DNA from: Opitutia bacterium
GTDB taxonomy: Bacteria; Verrucomicrobiota; Verrucomicrobiia; Opitutales; Opitutaceae
Assembly: GCA_016187925.1 (NCBI GenBank)
Contig: JACPIS010000039.1
Location: forward strand, 124,001 to 188,000
DNA: 64,000 nucleotides
Direction: 5' to 3'
Shown piece by piece: positions 9,642 through 18,346 of this stretch. The translations under genes and the position numbers were made by a program. The notes under the pieces are model-generated. The model was not told the origin of the DNA, ran no database searches, and was given only the letters and a program-made list of their open reading frames with translations. The number at the start of each line of letters is the position of its first letter. Position 1 is the first letter of the stretch.

Positions 9642-10370
9642 CTGCTCGAGGCCACCGGCGGCGAATGGGCCGCGCTGGGCGAGGCCATCCGCGAGTTCCG
9701 CACGCACCTGCCGGTCGTGCCGCTGGAGACCTTCGGCTTCCACTCGGATGTCGACGATCCGTTCGAGGCCAACACCGCGCAGCTGCGCCGCATCGGCGGC
9801 GGGGTGGAGGCGCTGGCCTTCATCGACGCCGACCAGTCGGTCTACAAATTTTTCCTTTTCCGCGAGGGCGGCGACGTCGGGGCGACCTTCGCCTTTGCCC
9901 GCGGCGAGGGCGAACTGCTCCAGGCCACCGCCGTGCCGGGCAGCTACCGCATGCTCTTCGAAAAACTCCGGCTCACGCACCAGTTCGGCATCCCCACCGA
10001 GATCGTGGGCATCACGCCCGAGGGCGTGGTCGTGGCCAAGCAGACCTTCGGCCGCCTCCTGCCGGAGAAGACCGACATGTCCGGCCTCGACCCGGAGCGG
10101 CTCATTCCGATCCCCTCGCGCTTCCTGCGCGCCGATCGCGATCACCCGCGGCTCGCGTTTCTCGATGGCGAACCGTGGCTCGTGGCCGACACGCATGACC
10201 GCAACGTCGTCGTGACCGAGGACGGCGCATGGCGCGTCATCGACCTCGTGGCCGCGCCACTCGCGCCCGCATGGCTCGGCCGGCTGCCGCTGTTCCGCGA
10301 CTGGGTGGAGCGCGCCCGGCTCGACCCGCGCGCCGAGGTGCTCGCGCCGGCGAACGACGACGAGCTGTGA
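9642..10370 (+). CDS. Kinase-like protein, polyvalent-protein type; start uncertain
   Basis: About 243 residues if translation begins near LLEATGGEWAALGEA. No ATG lies at this point, so the start may be CTG 9642, a downstream GTG at 9717, or an upstream in-frame ATG at 9438 that would overlap the small gene. Seen: FIDADQSVYKFFLFREGG (nucleotide-loop and Lys region) and, near the C-terminus, WLVADTHDRNVVVTEDGAWRVIDL, which resembles the HDxxxxN and D(F/L) catalytic elements of small kinase-fold proteins. Read as a kinase-like fold with moderate confidence. Target unknown. Confidence 0.5.
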   Translation: MLEATGGEWAALGEAIREFRTHLPVVPLETFGFHSDVDDPFEANTAQLRRIGGGVEALAFIDADQSVYKFFLFREGGDVGATFAFARGEGELLQATAVPGSYRMLFEKLRLTHQFGIPTEIVGITPEGVVVAKQTFGRLLPEKTDMSGLDPERLIPIPSRFLRADRDHPRLAFLDGEPWLVADTHDRNVVVTEDGAWRVIDLVAAPLAPAWLGRLPLFRDWVERARLDPRAEVLAPANDDEL

Positions 10371-10388
10371 ACTGACCGCGTGGCGAGG

Positions 10389-10508
10389 GGTGGAGCGCGT
10401 TGACCCCAACGCGCTCGGTGCGCGGCGGACACGATCCGCGCGTTGGGTCACCTCGCTCCACCATTAAGAGCATGCGCAAAAAAGGCGGGGTCAGCGACCC
10501 CGCCCTGC
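10389..10508. repeat. Cluster of palindromic repeats (two subfamilies)
   Basis: 10389-10414 carries GGTGGAGCGCGTTGACCCCA and 10437-10462 carries it reversed, so the pair can form a long hairpin. 10484-10508 carries GGCGGGGTCAGCGACCCCGC, the same unit that flanks the RAYT gene at 20 kb. Sits between convergent genes; no T-run. Confidence 0.8.
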
Positions 10509-10532
10509 AAAAATCGTGCGTGGTGTCCGGGC

Positions 10533-11066
10533 TCAGCCCTTGTGCTCCGCGAGCACGGCGAGGATGGCCTCGGCCTGCTTGTCGGTCGTGCCCTTGTAGT
10601 CGGTGTAGACGATCTTGCCGTCCTTGATGAGGTAGGCGGAGCGCGAGGCGAACTCGCCCTTCAGGGGCACATTCACGACCGGCACGCCGAAGGCGTTGAT
10701 CACGGCCTTGTCGGTGTCGGCGATGAGCGTGAACGGCAGGTGATACTTGTCCTTGAACGCCTTTTGCGCAGCGACGTCGTCGTGGCTCACGCCGATGACC
10801 GCGACACCTTGCTTCGTCAGCGCCTCGTAGCCGTCGCGCAGCGAGCAGCCCTGCTTCGTGCAGCCGGGCGTATCGGCCTTCGGGTAGAAGTAGACGAGCG
10901 TATAGGCGTGCTGCTGGTAGACCTCGGCGAGGTTCAACTTCGCTCCGGAGTCGGTGACGCCGGCGACGGCGGGCGCGCGGTCGCCGACCTTCAGCGGCTC
11001 GGCATTCGCTTTCGCGAAGAGAAAAAAGAGGGAGGAGAAGCTCACAAGGGCGTGGAGTAATTTCAT
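10533..11066 (-). CDS. Peroxiredoxin, BCP/PrxQ type, exported
   Basis: 177 residues starting MKLLHALVSFSSLFFLFAKANAE, a signal peptide, so it acts outside the cytoplasm. AhpC/TSA fold: VGDRAPAVAG, then TPGCTKQGCSLRDGYE with the peroxidatic cysteine and the second cysteine five residues later, as in PrxQ. Then VAVIGVSHDDVAAQKAFKDKY. Reduces peroxides using thioredoxin-like donors. Monocistronic; convergent with the kinase-like gene across the repeat cluster. Confidence 0.93.
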   Translation of the reverse strand: MKLLHALVSFSSLFFLFAKANAEPLKVGDRAPAVAGVTDSGAKLNLAEVYQQHAYTLVYFYPKADTPGCTKQGCSLRDGYEALTKQGVAVIGVSHDDVAAQKAFKDKYHLPFTLIADTDKAVINAFGVPVVNVPLKGEFASRSAYLIKDGKIVYTDYKGTTDKQAEAILAVLAEHKG

Positions 11067-11278
11067 GGCACGCCAACCGTAGCCGGGCGAGAGGCTTTCG
11101 CAAGAGGTGCGAAAAAAGAAAAACCCCCAGGCCGACATGGTGTGTGCCGCCGGGTTCCGTTTCATACGGAAATTTTTCCCCGGAACTTTGCGCGCCGCTC
11201 CGTGTTCATTGAGCCCGTCGGCGCGCGTTGTCTCGCGACAGCCCGCGCCGGCAACCAAGCAAAAAAAGACAAACTCGC

Positions 11279-11926
11279 ATGAAAAACGTTACATCGTTCA
11301 AGACTCTCATTCTGGCCGGCGCGGTTGCGCTCGGCTTCGCCACTGCGGCGGTCGCCGGTGAAGGCCCCGCGGAGGCTTCCGCTCCGGCGGTCACAGGCCG
11401 CGGCCTCCTCGGCCAAAGCTACGTGAACCTCGGTTACAGCTTCGTGGACCTGCAGGGCACGGGGATCGACGCCCAGGGCGTCAACTTCGAGCTCAACCAG
11501 AACGTCCGCGAGGGCGTCGATACGCTGCTCTCGTACAACTACCTCCGCTCCGATTCGTTCGCCGGCGGCCGCATCAAGCAAAACACGCTCGTGGCCGGCG
11601 GACGTTTCTACACTTCGTTCCGCGGGTTCAAGCCCTACGCCGAGGCCGGCCTCGGCTGGACCTGGCTGCGCGCGCCGCTCGGTTTCAGTGACGACTCCTT
11701 CACCTACTTCGCGGGAGTCGGCGCCGAATTCCAGGTCACGCCCGACGTCACGGTCACGCCGTTCATCCGCTACATCGACGCCACGACCGACAGCGTCGAC
11801 CACGAGTGGAACTACGGCGTCCGCGCCAACTGGTGGGCGACGGAGAAGATCGGCCTCACCGCCGCCGTGATCCGCGACAACTCGCGGAACATGGAATACA
11901 ACATCGGCGTGAACTACCGCTTCTAA
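11279..11926 (+). CDS. Outer-membrane beta-barrel protein (paralogue 1)
   Basis: 215 residues from MKNVTSFKTLILAGAVALGF; signal peptide cleaved near AVAGE. Alternating aromatic and hydrophobic strands (SYVNLGYSFVDLQ, FKPYAEAGLGWTWLRA, YFAGVGAEFQVT, EYNIGVNYRF) with a terminal Phe, typical of an 8-stranded OmpA-like barrel. About half the residues recur in the next gene, so this is a tandem duplication. A strong intrinsic terminator follows. Confidence 0.85.
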   Translation: MKNVTSFKTLILAGAVALGFATAAVAGEGPAEASAPAVTGRGLLGQSYVNLGYSFVDLQGTGIDAQGVNFELNQNVREGVDTLLSYNYLRSDSFAGGRIKQNTLVAGGRFYTSFRGFKPYAEAGLGWTWLRAPLGFSDDSFTYFAGVGAEFQVTPDVTVTPFIRYIDATTDSVDHEWNYGVRANWWATEKIGLTAAVIRDNSRNMEYNIGVNYRF

Positions 11927-11956
11927 GCGCAAAAAATTCTGTTCGGTAAATTGCGA

Positions 11957-11989
11957 GCCGCGGCGTGTGCAGACGCCGCGGCTTTTTTT
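11957..11989 (+). terminator. Intrinsic terminator after first barrel gene
   Basis: Perfect 10-bp stem GCCGCGGCGT / ACGCCGCGGC with a 6-base loop, followed by seven T. Confidence 0.93.
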
Positions 11990-12171
11990 GCGCGGGTCCA
12001 AACCGCGCGGGGGCCGAAAGGCGAAGACGAAAGCCGTTGCGCCGCGCCGGGGAGAAATTCCTTTTCGCCAGCCCTGCGGGAACGGTCGCGTGGGGCGGAC
12101 GGGAAGGGGCGGGTTCAGCTCCGCTTCGCCGCCAACTCCGCCCGACCGGAACCGTTTTCGCCAACACAACT

Positions 12172-12810
12172 ATGAAGCAATCACATCAGTTCACGAAACT
12201 CCTCCTGGCCGCGGCGCTCGCGCTCGGCTTCGCCACCGCCGCGCTCCACGCGGCCGAAAACACCGCCCCGGCCGGTCTGCTCGGCCAGCGCTATGCCACG
12301 GCCGGTTTTGGGATCATCGATCTCGGTGACTCGTCGCTCGACGTGCACAGTTACCGTCTCGCCTACAATCAGGATGTCGCGGCCGGCGTCGACGCCCGGC
12401 TCGAACTCGATTATCTGCGCTCCCAGCCGACCAACAGCGTGCTCTACGGACACCAGCGCTACACGGACCGCAACGCGGTGATCGGCGCGCGCGCTTTCAC
12501 GCGACGCGGCACGGTGACGCCTTACGCCGAGCTGGGCGCGGGTTGGACGTGGTTCAAGCTCGCAGACTGGCGCGAGGACTCGTTCCTGTGGTTCGCCGGG
12601 GTCGGCGCGGAATTCGCGGTGAACGGGAGCTTCGTCGTCGCGCCCTATGTCCGCTACACGGACCGGGTCGATCTCTTCCGCGGCCACAGCTGGAATTATG
12701 GTATGCGCGCAAACTACGCGCTGACCGCCCAGCTCGCGCTCACCGCGACGCTCGACCGCGACGACGATCAGGACATGGAGTATCAGCTCGGTCTGGCCTG
12801 GCGTTTCTGA
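12172..12810 (+). CDS. Outer-membrane beta-barrel protein (paralogue 2)
   Basis: 212 residues from MKQSHQFTKLLLAAALALGF, signal peptide ending near ALHAAE. Same plan as the upstream gene: GLLGQRYATAGFGIIDLGD, VTPYAELGAGWTWFKL, WFAGVGAEFAVN, EYQLGLAWRF. The block GLLGQ...Y...G is shared. Separated from paralogue 1 by a terminator, so each has its own promoter. Function unknown; possibly a structural outer-membrane protein. Confidence 0.83.
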   Translation: MKQSHQFTKLLLAAALALGFATAALHAAENTAPAGLLGQRYATAGFGIIDLGDSSLDVHSYRLAYNQDVAAGVDARLELDYLRSQPTNSVLYGHQRYTDRNAVIGARAFTRRGTVTPYAELGAGWTWFKLADWREDSFLWFAGVGAEFAVNGSFVVAPYVRYTDRVDLFRGHSWNYGMRANYALTAQLALTATLDRDDDQDMEYQLGLAWRF

Positions 12811-12840
12811 GCGCCGCGGTCGTCGCTTAACCAGTCTCAC

Positions 12841-12872
12841 GCCGCGGTGCATCCAGCGCCGCGGCTTTTTTT
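12841..12872 (+). terminator. Intrinsic terminator after second barrel gene
   Basis: Stem GCCGCGGTGC / GCGCCGCGGC (one G-T pair), 5-base loop, seven T. Nearly the same stem as the terminator of the first paralogue, so the terminator was duplicated with the gene. Confidence 0.92.
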
Positions 12873-12932
12873 GCGCGCGGACGGGAATGCGCGGGCATCC
12901 GGGCGGCTCGCACCGGCGTAACTACGGAAACC

Positions 12933-13463
12933 ATGGCCGCCACCCGCCGCACCTTCTACCAGAGTTTAGAACTCACCATCGGGCTGGGCGCGCTGGCGGG
13001 CGCCGGACTGGCGTGGTTTTTCCCGGTGCGGACCGTCGCGGTCGAGCCGGTGGATTTTCTGCGCTACGCGGGCCTGGCGCTGCTGCTGCAGGGTTTCGTG
13101 CGCGACTTGGTGCTGCTGGCGTTTTACCGGAAGGAACTCGCGGCGACGGACGACGCGCCCCGTGCGGGTGCGTGGATCTGCCTCGAATCGACGCTGGGGC
13201 TCGGGCTCATCGCACTCTCGGCGCTGTTCGCGGTCTTCGAGGTGCGCGGCGCGCTGCTGCTCTCGACGCGGTGCCTCGCCCTGCTCGGCGCGCTGTGGTG
13301 GCTCTTCGGCTATGCGACGCGCGACTACGTCATCGAGCTGCGCAAGGAGACCAACCACCTGAACCTGCTCGTGCGTTTCCGGCCGGCGGCAAAACCGAGT
13401 TTGGAGGCGGAGCCATCAGCCCCTCAGGCGGTCCGCGAAATCGGTGAGGAAGTGCGGAGCTGA
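12933..13463 (+). CDS. Membrane protein of unknown function
   Basis: 176 residues. Four hydrophobic segments: LELTIGLGALAGAGLAWFFP, YAGLALLLQGFVRDLVLLAF, TLGLGLIALSALFAVFEV, LALLGALWWLFGYAT. Cytoplasmic-looking basic tail with ETNHLNLLVRFRP. No family recognised. Start supported by the immediate hydrophobic N-terminus. Alone on its strand; convergent with the ligase cluster. Confidence 0.75.
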   Translation: MAATRRTFYQSLELTIGLGALAGAGLAWFFPVRTVAVEPVDFLRYAGLALLLQGFVRDLVLLAFYRKELAATDDAPRAGAWICLESTLGLGLIALSALFAVFEVRGALLLSTRCLALLGALWWLFGYATRDYVIELRKETNHLNLLVRFRPAAKPSLEAEPSAPQAVREIGEEVRS

Positions 13464-13538
13464 CGGCTCCGCCGCCAAGGGGAATGTCATATAATAGATG
13501 ACACTTTCCTCGCGTCCGGTTCTCGTGCGACGTGAGGC

Positions 13539-14804
13539 TCACACCGCCGGGTGGAAGCCTGCGCTGGCGCCGACCCAGGTTTTGCCTTTGTTGAAGTCGA
13601 CGCCGTGCATCGCGCCCTTGGTGAGGCGCACGAGGTTGTTGACGAGCCGTGGCATGCCGTCGCCGTCGCCGGCGAAGATGAGCCGCACTTCGGCCTTGGC
13701 CGGGCCGTCAGGCGTCTCGAGCACGGGTGAGTAGACGACCTTGCGCTGCAGCAGCCACTCGGCGGGTTTTTCCAGCGCGGCGATCTTGTCGCGCGTGGGC
13801 GCGATGTCGACGCCGAGCCCGGCGAACGAGTAGAGCGGCTTGAGCACGTAGTTCTCCAGATCGGCGGGAAGCAGGAGGTTTTTGTCGGGGGATGAACCCC
13901 CTCCCACAGCAAAGTCGGACACGAAGCGGCACTCGGGCACGTAGGGGCTGCGGAGGAACGGCAGCGTGTGCTTGCTGATGCGGTAATACCAATTGGGGTG
14001 GCCGGCCCATTGCACGTCGAGGTCGTCGGCGAAGTTGAACTTCATCGGCGGATTCTTGCGCAGCAGCTCGTCGAAGATCACGCGGTTGAAGATGCGGTGG
14101 ATCGGCACCTCGCGTCCGCCGGAGAAGTAGAACAGCTGCCGGCCGCGCTTCACGACCTTGGTCACGCACATCGGACGGACGCCGAGCAGCGCGTGCGTGC
14201 AGGCGAAGTCGATGCGCGTCTTCTGCTCGCCGGGCGCGATCTCGAGCAGCACCGTGTTCTCCGGCAGACAGTCGCCGACCAGGGCGGTGCGCAGCGCGGC
14301 GAGGTAGCCTTCCTCGTCGAGCCCGCCGAAGTAAGGAGTGAACTCGGCCGGGATGCCCGGGAAGTGCTTGCGGTAGGAGTTGGTGAGCAGCACCTGCCAG
14401 CACGCGACCGTCGGGAAACCCTGCAGCTCGATCAGCTGCGGCCTAATTTTGCCGGCGTCGTCGCGGCAGAGCGCGAAGTCGACGCACAGGAAGTGGGGCC
14501 ACGGCGTCTCGGCCGGGACCTCGAGGGACGAAAGCCCTTCGACAAGCTCCGGGCGCGCGCCCCCGAAGGCGCGCGGGATGGCCGTCTGGGCGTGCGTGCG
14601 AAATTCGGGCTGCGCCAGCTGGCGCGTGATGTCCTCGGAAGCTTTCACCAACTCCCGGGTCGTCTCCTCGTCGAGGAACAGCGGCGACTCCGCCACGCGG
14701 AAATCCACCGGCCAGTACATCGCTTGGTTCAGCTCGCGCAGAAACGCCGCATAGCGTTCGTCGGTGAACGCGGCATTGTAGCGCTGGCGGAGGGCGGGGA
14801 TCAT
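13539..14804 (-). CDS. ATP-grasp-like protein of unknown substrate
   Basis: 421 residues. Reads like a family widespread in Bacteroidetes and Verrucomicrobia: PQLIELQGFPTVACWQVLL, KTRIDFACTHALLGVRPMCV, HPNWYYRISKHTLPFL, then the probable nucleotide-binding block ENYVLKPLYSFAGLGVDI and EWLLQRKVVYSPVLET, ending MHGVDFNKGKTWVGASAGF. The order suggests a circularly permuted ATP-grasp fold, as in glutathionylspermidine synthase; this is inference from motif style. Residues about 82-95 (ARPELVEGLSS) are a repeat-derived insertion. Last gene of the minus-strand ligase cluster. Confidence 0.65.
   Translation of the reverse strand: MIPALRQRYNAAFTDERYAAFLRELNQAMYWPVDFRVAESPLFLDEETTRELVKASEDITRQLAQPEFRTHAQTAIPRAFGGARPELVEGLSSLEVPAETPWPHFLCVDFALCRDDAGKIRPQLIELQGFPTVACWQVLLTNSYRKHFPGIPAEFTPYFGGLDEEGYLAALRTALVGDCLPENTVLLEIAPGEQKTRIDFACTHALLGVRPMCVTKVVKRGRQLFYFSGGREVPIHRIFNRVIFDELLRKNPPMKFNFADDLDVQWAGHPNWYYRISKHTLPFLRSPYVPECRFVSDFAVGGGSSPDKNLLLPADLENYVLKPLYSFAGLGVDIAPTRDKIAALEKPAEWLLQRKVVYSPVLETPDGPAKAEVRLIFAGDGDGMPRLVNNLVRLTKGAMHGVDFNKGKTWVGASAGFHPAV
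14534..14553. repeat. Palindromic repeat inserted in frame within a gene
   Basis: CCCTTCGACAAGCTCCGGGC inside the ATP-grasp-like gene, translated as part of RPELVEG. A related unit occurs in frame in cstA at 35382-35404. Such units are known as dispersed intergenic palindromes in many genomes. Confidence 0.75.
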
Positions 14805-14826
14805 GCGGTGGGTGGACGTTTTATTT

Positions 14827-14883
14827 GACCACGGATTTCAGGGTGAATCAGCTTATCCGTATTCATCCGTGAAATCCGTGGTC
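14827..14883. repeat. Inverted repeat between ligase-cluster genes
   Basis: Arms GACCACGGATTTCA and TGAAATCCGTGGTC, 14 bp perfect, in the 108-base gap between the peptidase and the ATP-grasp-like gene. AT-rich for this genome. No T-run in the reading direction, so a repeat or processing hairpin rather than a terminator. Confidence 0.8.
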
Positions 14884-14912
14884 AAAAAAACGCGTTCGCT
14901 CGCGGCACAACT

Positions 14913-15950
14913 TCAGATCAGGAACTTCCCCTTCGCCATCACCTGTTCGTCGTCGAGCCAGATGTCGAAAAAACGGCCGACGCAGTCGATGTGGGTGGTG
15001 CTCTTCCAGGGCTGGCCGGTGTGCTCGGAGTAGGGGTGGCCGAAGGCGATGTGGATGCCGGGGAGCTTCTCGTCCTGCAGGATGTGGCCGATGATGTGCG
15101 TGCAGGCGAGGTTGGTGCCGATGGCGAACTCGCCGATGCGGTCCGAGTTCTCGTCCGTGTGGCAATACCGGTCGAACTCCTCGAGCAGCTCCTTGTTCGC
15201 GCACGACAGCCCGGCGATGCGGTTGTCCTTGATGTCGATGGTCAGCGGCGTCCGCCCGATGTCGCCGTATTTCTGGCAGAGATAATCGCCGACGACACCA
15301 TCGACGACGAAGCGGCCGTTCGAATTGAAGGGCGAGGTGAAGATCTCGCCGCCGGGCAGGTTGCCCCATTTTTCGGGCGTGATGAGGCCGGAGGTTTTGA
15401 CCCACTTGAGCGTCGGCGAAAGTTCGGCGACGTAGTCGGTGCCGGCGGCGGTCCGGCAGGTGACGCGTTTCGCGCGGCGGCATTTCTCGATGAGCTTCTG
15501 CGAGAGCGCGTCGACGGCGAGGAAGTCCGCGCACATGCCTTCGAGCATGATCTGCTGGTTGATGTTGACCATGTGCCCGTGGCGGATGCGGTGCGGGTTG
15601 ATGACATCCATCATCTGCATGCGGGTGCGGAGCTCGCCGGTCTGGGTGATGCAGGCGTAGAGGCTGACCTGCGAGCGGGCGAGGTCGTCGAGGATGGCGC
15701 GCGGCATGTCGCGGTGCGGGCGCGGGCCGTAGTCCTCGAGGAGGAAAACGTGGTAGGGCGCGCCGGTCTTCTCGACCTCGGCGACGAGCGCGGCGGCGAT
15801 CTCGGCGCAGGCCCGGTCGGCGATGATGGTCATGCGCTCGTGCGACTGCAGCCGCAGGCAGACGTGGATGGCGTTGGCCGCGCCGCGCGCGAGGGCGGGA
15901 TCGAAGGTGGCGGGCAGCGAGGTGGCAGGAGGCATGGCGGAGGTGGGCAT
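14913..15950 (-). CDS. M29-type aminopeptidase
   Basis: 345 residues. Metallopeptidase family M29 (aminopeptidase T/S), a two-metal exopeptidase. Seen: NLPGGEIFTSP near residue 200 (first metal glutamate), DENSDRIGEFAIGTN near 270 (second glutamate), and HIAFGHPYSEHTG followed by THIDCV, which hold the remaining ligands and the tyrosine. Family length is about 400, so this is slightly short at the N-terminus. Placement within the ligase cluster suggests hydrolysis or trimming of a cluster product, an inference. Confidence 0.85.
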   Translation of the reverse strand: MPTSAMPPATSLPATFDPALARGAANAIHVCLRLQSHERMTIIADRACAEIAAALVAEVEKTGAPYHVFLLEDYGPRPHRDMPRAILDDLARSQVSLYACITQTGELRTRMQMMDVINPHRIRHGHMVNINQQIMLEGMCADFLAVDALSQKLIEKCRRAKRVTCRTAAGTDYVAELSPTLKWVKTSGLITPEKWGNLPGGEIFTSPFNSNGRFVVDGVVGDYLCQKYGDIGRTPLTIDIKDNRIAGLSCANKELLEEFDRYCHTDENSDRIGEFAIGTNLACTHIIGHILQDEKLPGIHIAFGHPYSEHTGQPWKSTTHIDCVGRFFDIWLDDEQVMAKGKFLI

Positions 15951-16000
15951 CAGGAGAGGAGGTGATCGAGGAAAGGCGGGAGGCGGGCAGCGGGCTACTT

Positions 16001-16089
16001 GTCACCCTGAGCGCAGCGAAGGGTCCACGGATTCGGCCTCGGCGCGACGTTCGGCGGGCATGGATTCTTCGCTGCGCTCAGAATGACAG
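16001..16089. repeat. Dispersed palindromic repeat, copy 1
   Basis: Outer arms CACCCTGAGCGCAGCGAAGG and its near complement ending CGCTGCGCTCAGAATGAC, about 85 bases in all. A second copy is at 37987-38074. Resembles short palindromic elements common in several phyla. Confidence 0.85.
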
Positions 16090-16122
16090 GGGCTGGGCAT
16101 GGGTTGATTGTCCGATCGGCCC

Positions 16123-17244
16123 TTACAGCTCAAGGCCGTGATGGGTTTCGGAGATGATATAGTCGACGACGGCCTTGAGGTCCTTGGTGCGATGGTAAAC
16201 CTCAACCTGCCGGTCGGCGCCGGTGCCCTGGCGCAGGATCTGGTGGACGTAGTCGATCTCCTCGCGCGAGCCGAGGTCATCCACCACGTCGTCGATGAAC
16301 TCGAGCAGTTCGCCGATGAGCGCGCGGGTCTCGACCTCCTCCTGCTTGCCGAAATCGATCATCTTGCCGCTGATGCCGTAGCGGGAGGCGCGCCAGCGGT
16401 TTTCCGCGAGGAGGCGGCTGCGGTAGATGCGGTAACCCATGTTCTGCCGGTAGAGCTGGTACAACTTGGCGATGACGGCCTGCATGACGGCGGCGAGGCA
16501 GATGGTCTCGTCGACGCGCATCGGGATGTCGCACACGCGGAACTCCAGCGTGTGGAAAAGCGGGTGCAGGCGGATGTCCCACCAGATCTTCTTCGCGTTG
16601 TCGATGCACCCGGTCTTGATGAGGAGGTTGACGTATTCGTCGTGCTCGCCGACGGAGTCGAAGGCGTCTGGGATGCCGGTGCGCGGGAAGCGTTGGAAGA
16701 CCTGCAGGCGGTAGCTCTTGAAGCCGGTGTCGCGGCCGACCCAGAACGGCGAGTTGGTCGAGAGCGCAAAGATGTGCGGCAGGAAATACCGCGCGGTGTT
16801 CATCAGCTGGATGGCCGTCTCGCGGTCGGGCATGCCCACGTGGACGTGGAGGCCGAAGATGAGGTTGGCGCGGGCGATCTGCTGGAGGTCCTGCAGGACG
16901 ACCTGGTAGCGATCGCCCTTGGAAATTTTCTGGTCGATCCAGTGGGAAAACGGGTGCGTGCCGGCGGCGGCGATGCGGAGGTTGGACTTCATCGCCAATC
17001 GCGCGAGGTCGGTGCGGAGCGAGGTGACGTTGCGGCGGGCGCACTGCACGTCCTCGCAGATGTCGGTGCCGACCTCGACGACCGACTGGTGCAGCTCGGG
17101 CTTCACGCGCTCCTTGAGGATGACCTTGCCGCCCTCGAGCATCTCCTCGATGTGCGACTTGAGCTCGCGCGAGACGGGGTCGACGATCTGGAACTCCTCC
17201 TCGATGCCGAGGGTGAAGCGGTGCTTTTTCTTGGCGGCGCACAT
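16123..17244 (-). CDS. Carboxylate-amine ligase, GCS2/YbdK type
   Basis: 373 residues from MCAAKKKHRFTLGIEEEFQ. Glutamate-cysteine ligase family 2: GIEEEFQIVDP at the N-terminus (metal-binding glutamates), FGLHVHVGMPDRETAIQL near residue 135, RLHPLFHTLEFRVCDIPMRV near 235, ENRWRASRYGISGKMID near 290. The family joins glutamate to an amine or cysteine using ATP. Upstream frame extension rejected because the IEEE motif must sit near the start. Follows the ATP-grasp gene by 109 bases containing a palindromic repeat. Confidence 0.92.
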   Translation of the reverse strand: MCAAKKKHRFTLGIEEEFQIVDPVSRELKSHIEEMLEGGKVILKERVKPELHQSVVEVGTDICEDVQCARRNVTSLRTDLARLAMKSNLRIAAAGTHPFSHWIDQKISKGDRYQVVLQDLQQIARANLIFGLHVHVGMPDRETAIQLMNTARYFLPHIFALSTNSPFWVGRDTGFKSYRLQVFQRFPRTGIPDAFDSVGEHDEYVNLLIKTGCIDNAKKIWWDIRLHPLFHTLEFRVCDIPMRVDETICLAAVMQAVIAKLYQLYRQNMGYRIYRSRLLAENRWRASRYGISGKMIDFGKQEEVETRALIGELLEFIDDVVDDLGSREEIDYVHQILRQGTGADRQVEVYHRTKDLKAVVDYIISETHHGLEL

Positions 17245-17287
17245 GGTGGGGAGCGGGGTTGAGGGGCGTGGGAAGAGCGGGCGGGCT

Positions 17288-17338
17288 GGAGGGCTCAGCT
17301 CCGGCTGAGCCGCGGCCCGCCGGGAGGCGGGCCCTCCA
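17288..17338. repeat. Two adjacent palindromes between ligase genes
   Basis: GCTCAGCTCCGGCTGAGC followed by GGCCCGCCGGGAGGCGGGCC. The first relates to the GGCTCAGCAGGAGCTGAGCC units at 34.3, 34.6 and 44.4 kb. Confidence 0.75.
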
Positions 17339-17353
17339 AGGCGGAAACGAGGT

Positions 17354-18334
17354 TCATTTTTTCTTCGCCGGGGCGGGGGCGGTGATGGCGGCGCCGCTGG
17401 CGCCGGCCTGCACGTATTTGCCCCAGGTAAGGTTGTCCTGACCGGGTTTGTGCTCCTTGGCGCGGCGGACGAGCATCTGCGCGGCGGCCTCGACGACCCA
17501 CGCAAAGTTTTCCTCGCCGACAGATTTCCGGTCGGCGTCGGGTGCGGGGTTGCAGAAGTCGATCGCGTAGGGCACGCCGCCGCTCACGCCGAACTCGACG
17601 GTGTTGAAGTCGTAGCCGAGCGCCTGGTTGAGCGTGAGCACGTCGCGCCGCACGCGCTCGAGCAGCGCGGGGGCCGGGGCGGGGCGGTCGACGACATAGC
17701 GCAGGTGGTGCGGGTTGCGCGGCTCGTAGGGCATGATGCGGACGTCGGTGCCGCCGATGCAGTAGCAGCGGAAGTAATCGTCGAACTGCACCTCGGACTG
17801 GAGGAGCATGACGAGCTGGCCGGTCTCGCCGTAGGCCTTGAAGAACTCGTCGGGGTTGCGGACCTTGTAGACGTTTTTCCAGCCGCCGCCGGAGTGCGGC
17901 TTGAAGTACGCGGGCCAGCCGATGTAGGCGAAGATGCCGTCCCAATCGAGGGGGAACGCGAGGTTGCTGAACGACTCCGCGGTGCAGTCGGCCGGGTGGT
18001 CCTTCGAGGGGAGGATGACGGTGTTGGGCACGGCGACGCCGAGCTTCGTGGCGAGGCAGTTGTTGAAGAACTTCTCGTCGGCGGACCACCAGAACGGGTT
18101 GTTGACGACGGCGGTGCCGTTGAGCGCGGCGTTCTTCAGGTAGGCGCGGTAGAACGGCACGTCCTGCGAGATGCGGTCGAGGATGACGGCGTAGGCGGTG
18201 GCCTCGCCCTGCGCGACCCGGTTGATGTTCACCGGCTCGGCCGTGATGCCGGGCTCGTTGAGGGCATTGATGTGCTCGATGAGCGCCTGCGGGAAGCTGC
18301 GTTCCTTGCCGTGGAGAATGCCGATTTTTTTCAT
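17354..18334 (-). CDS. ATP-grasp ligase (RimK-like)
   Basis: 326 residues. N-terminal nucleotide-fold start MKKIGILHGKERSFPQALIE; ATP-grasp core with YFKPHSGGGWKNVYKV (glycine-rich lid, near residue 145), QLVMLLQSEVQFDDYFRCY, and YDFNTVEFGVSGGVPYAIDFCNP (metal site ending in the Asp and Asn). Joins a carboxylate to an amine through an acyl phosphate. Starts 12 bases after the esterase gene. Ends in an Ala/Pro/Lys tail. Substrates unknown; the neighbouring GCS2 ligase suggests a glutamyl peptide. Confidence 0.85.
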   Translation of the reverse strand: MKKIGILHGKERSFPQALIEHINALNEPGITAEPVNINRVAQGEATAYAVILDRISQDVPFYRAYLKNAALNGTAVVNNPFWWSADEKFFNNCLATKLGVAVPNTVILPSKDHPADCTAESFSNLAFPLDWDGIFAYIGWPAYFKPHSGGGWKNVYKVRNPDEFFKAYGETGQLVMLLQSEVQFDDYFRCYCIGGTDVRIMPYEPRNPHHLRYVVDRPAPAPALLERVRRDVLTLNQALGYDFNTVEFGVSGGVPYAIDFCNPAPDADRKSVGEENFAWVVEAAAQMLVRRAKEHKPGQDNLTWGKYVQAGASGAAITAPAPAKKK

Positions 18335-18346
18335 GGGGGAGCGGGA

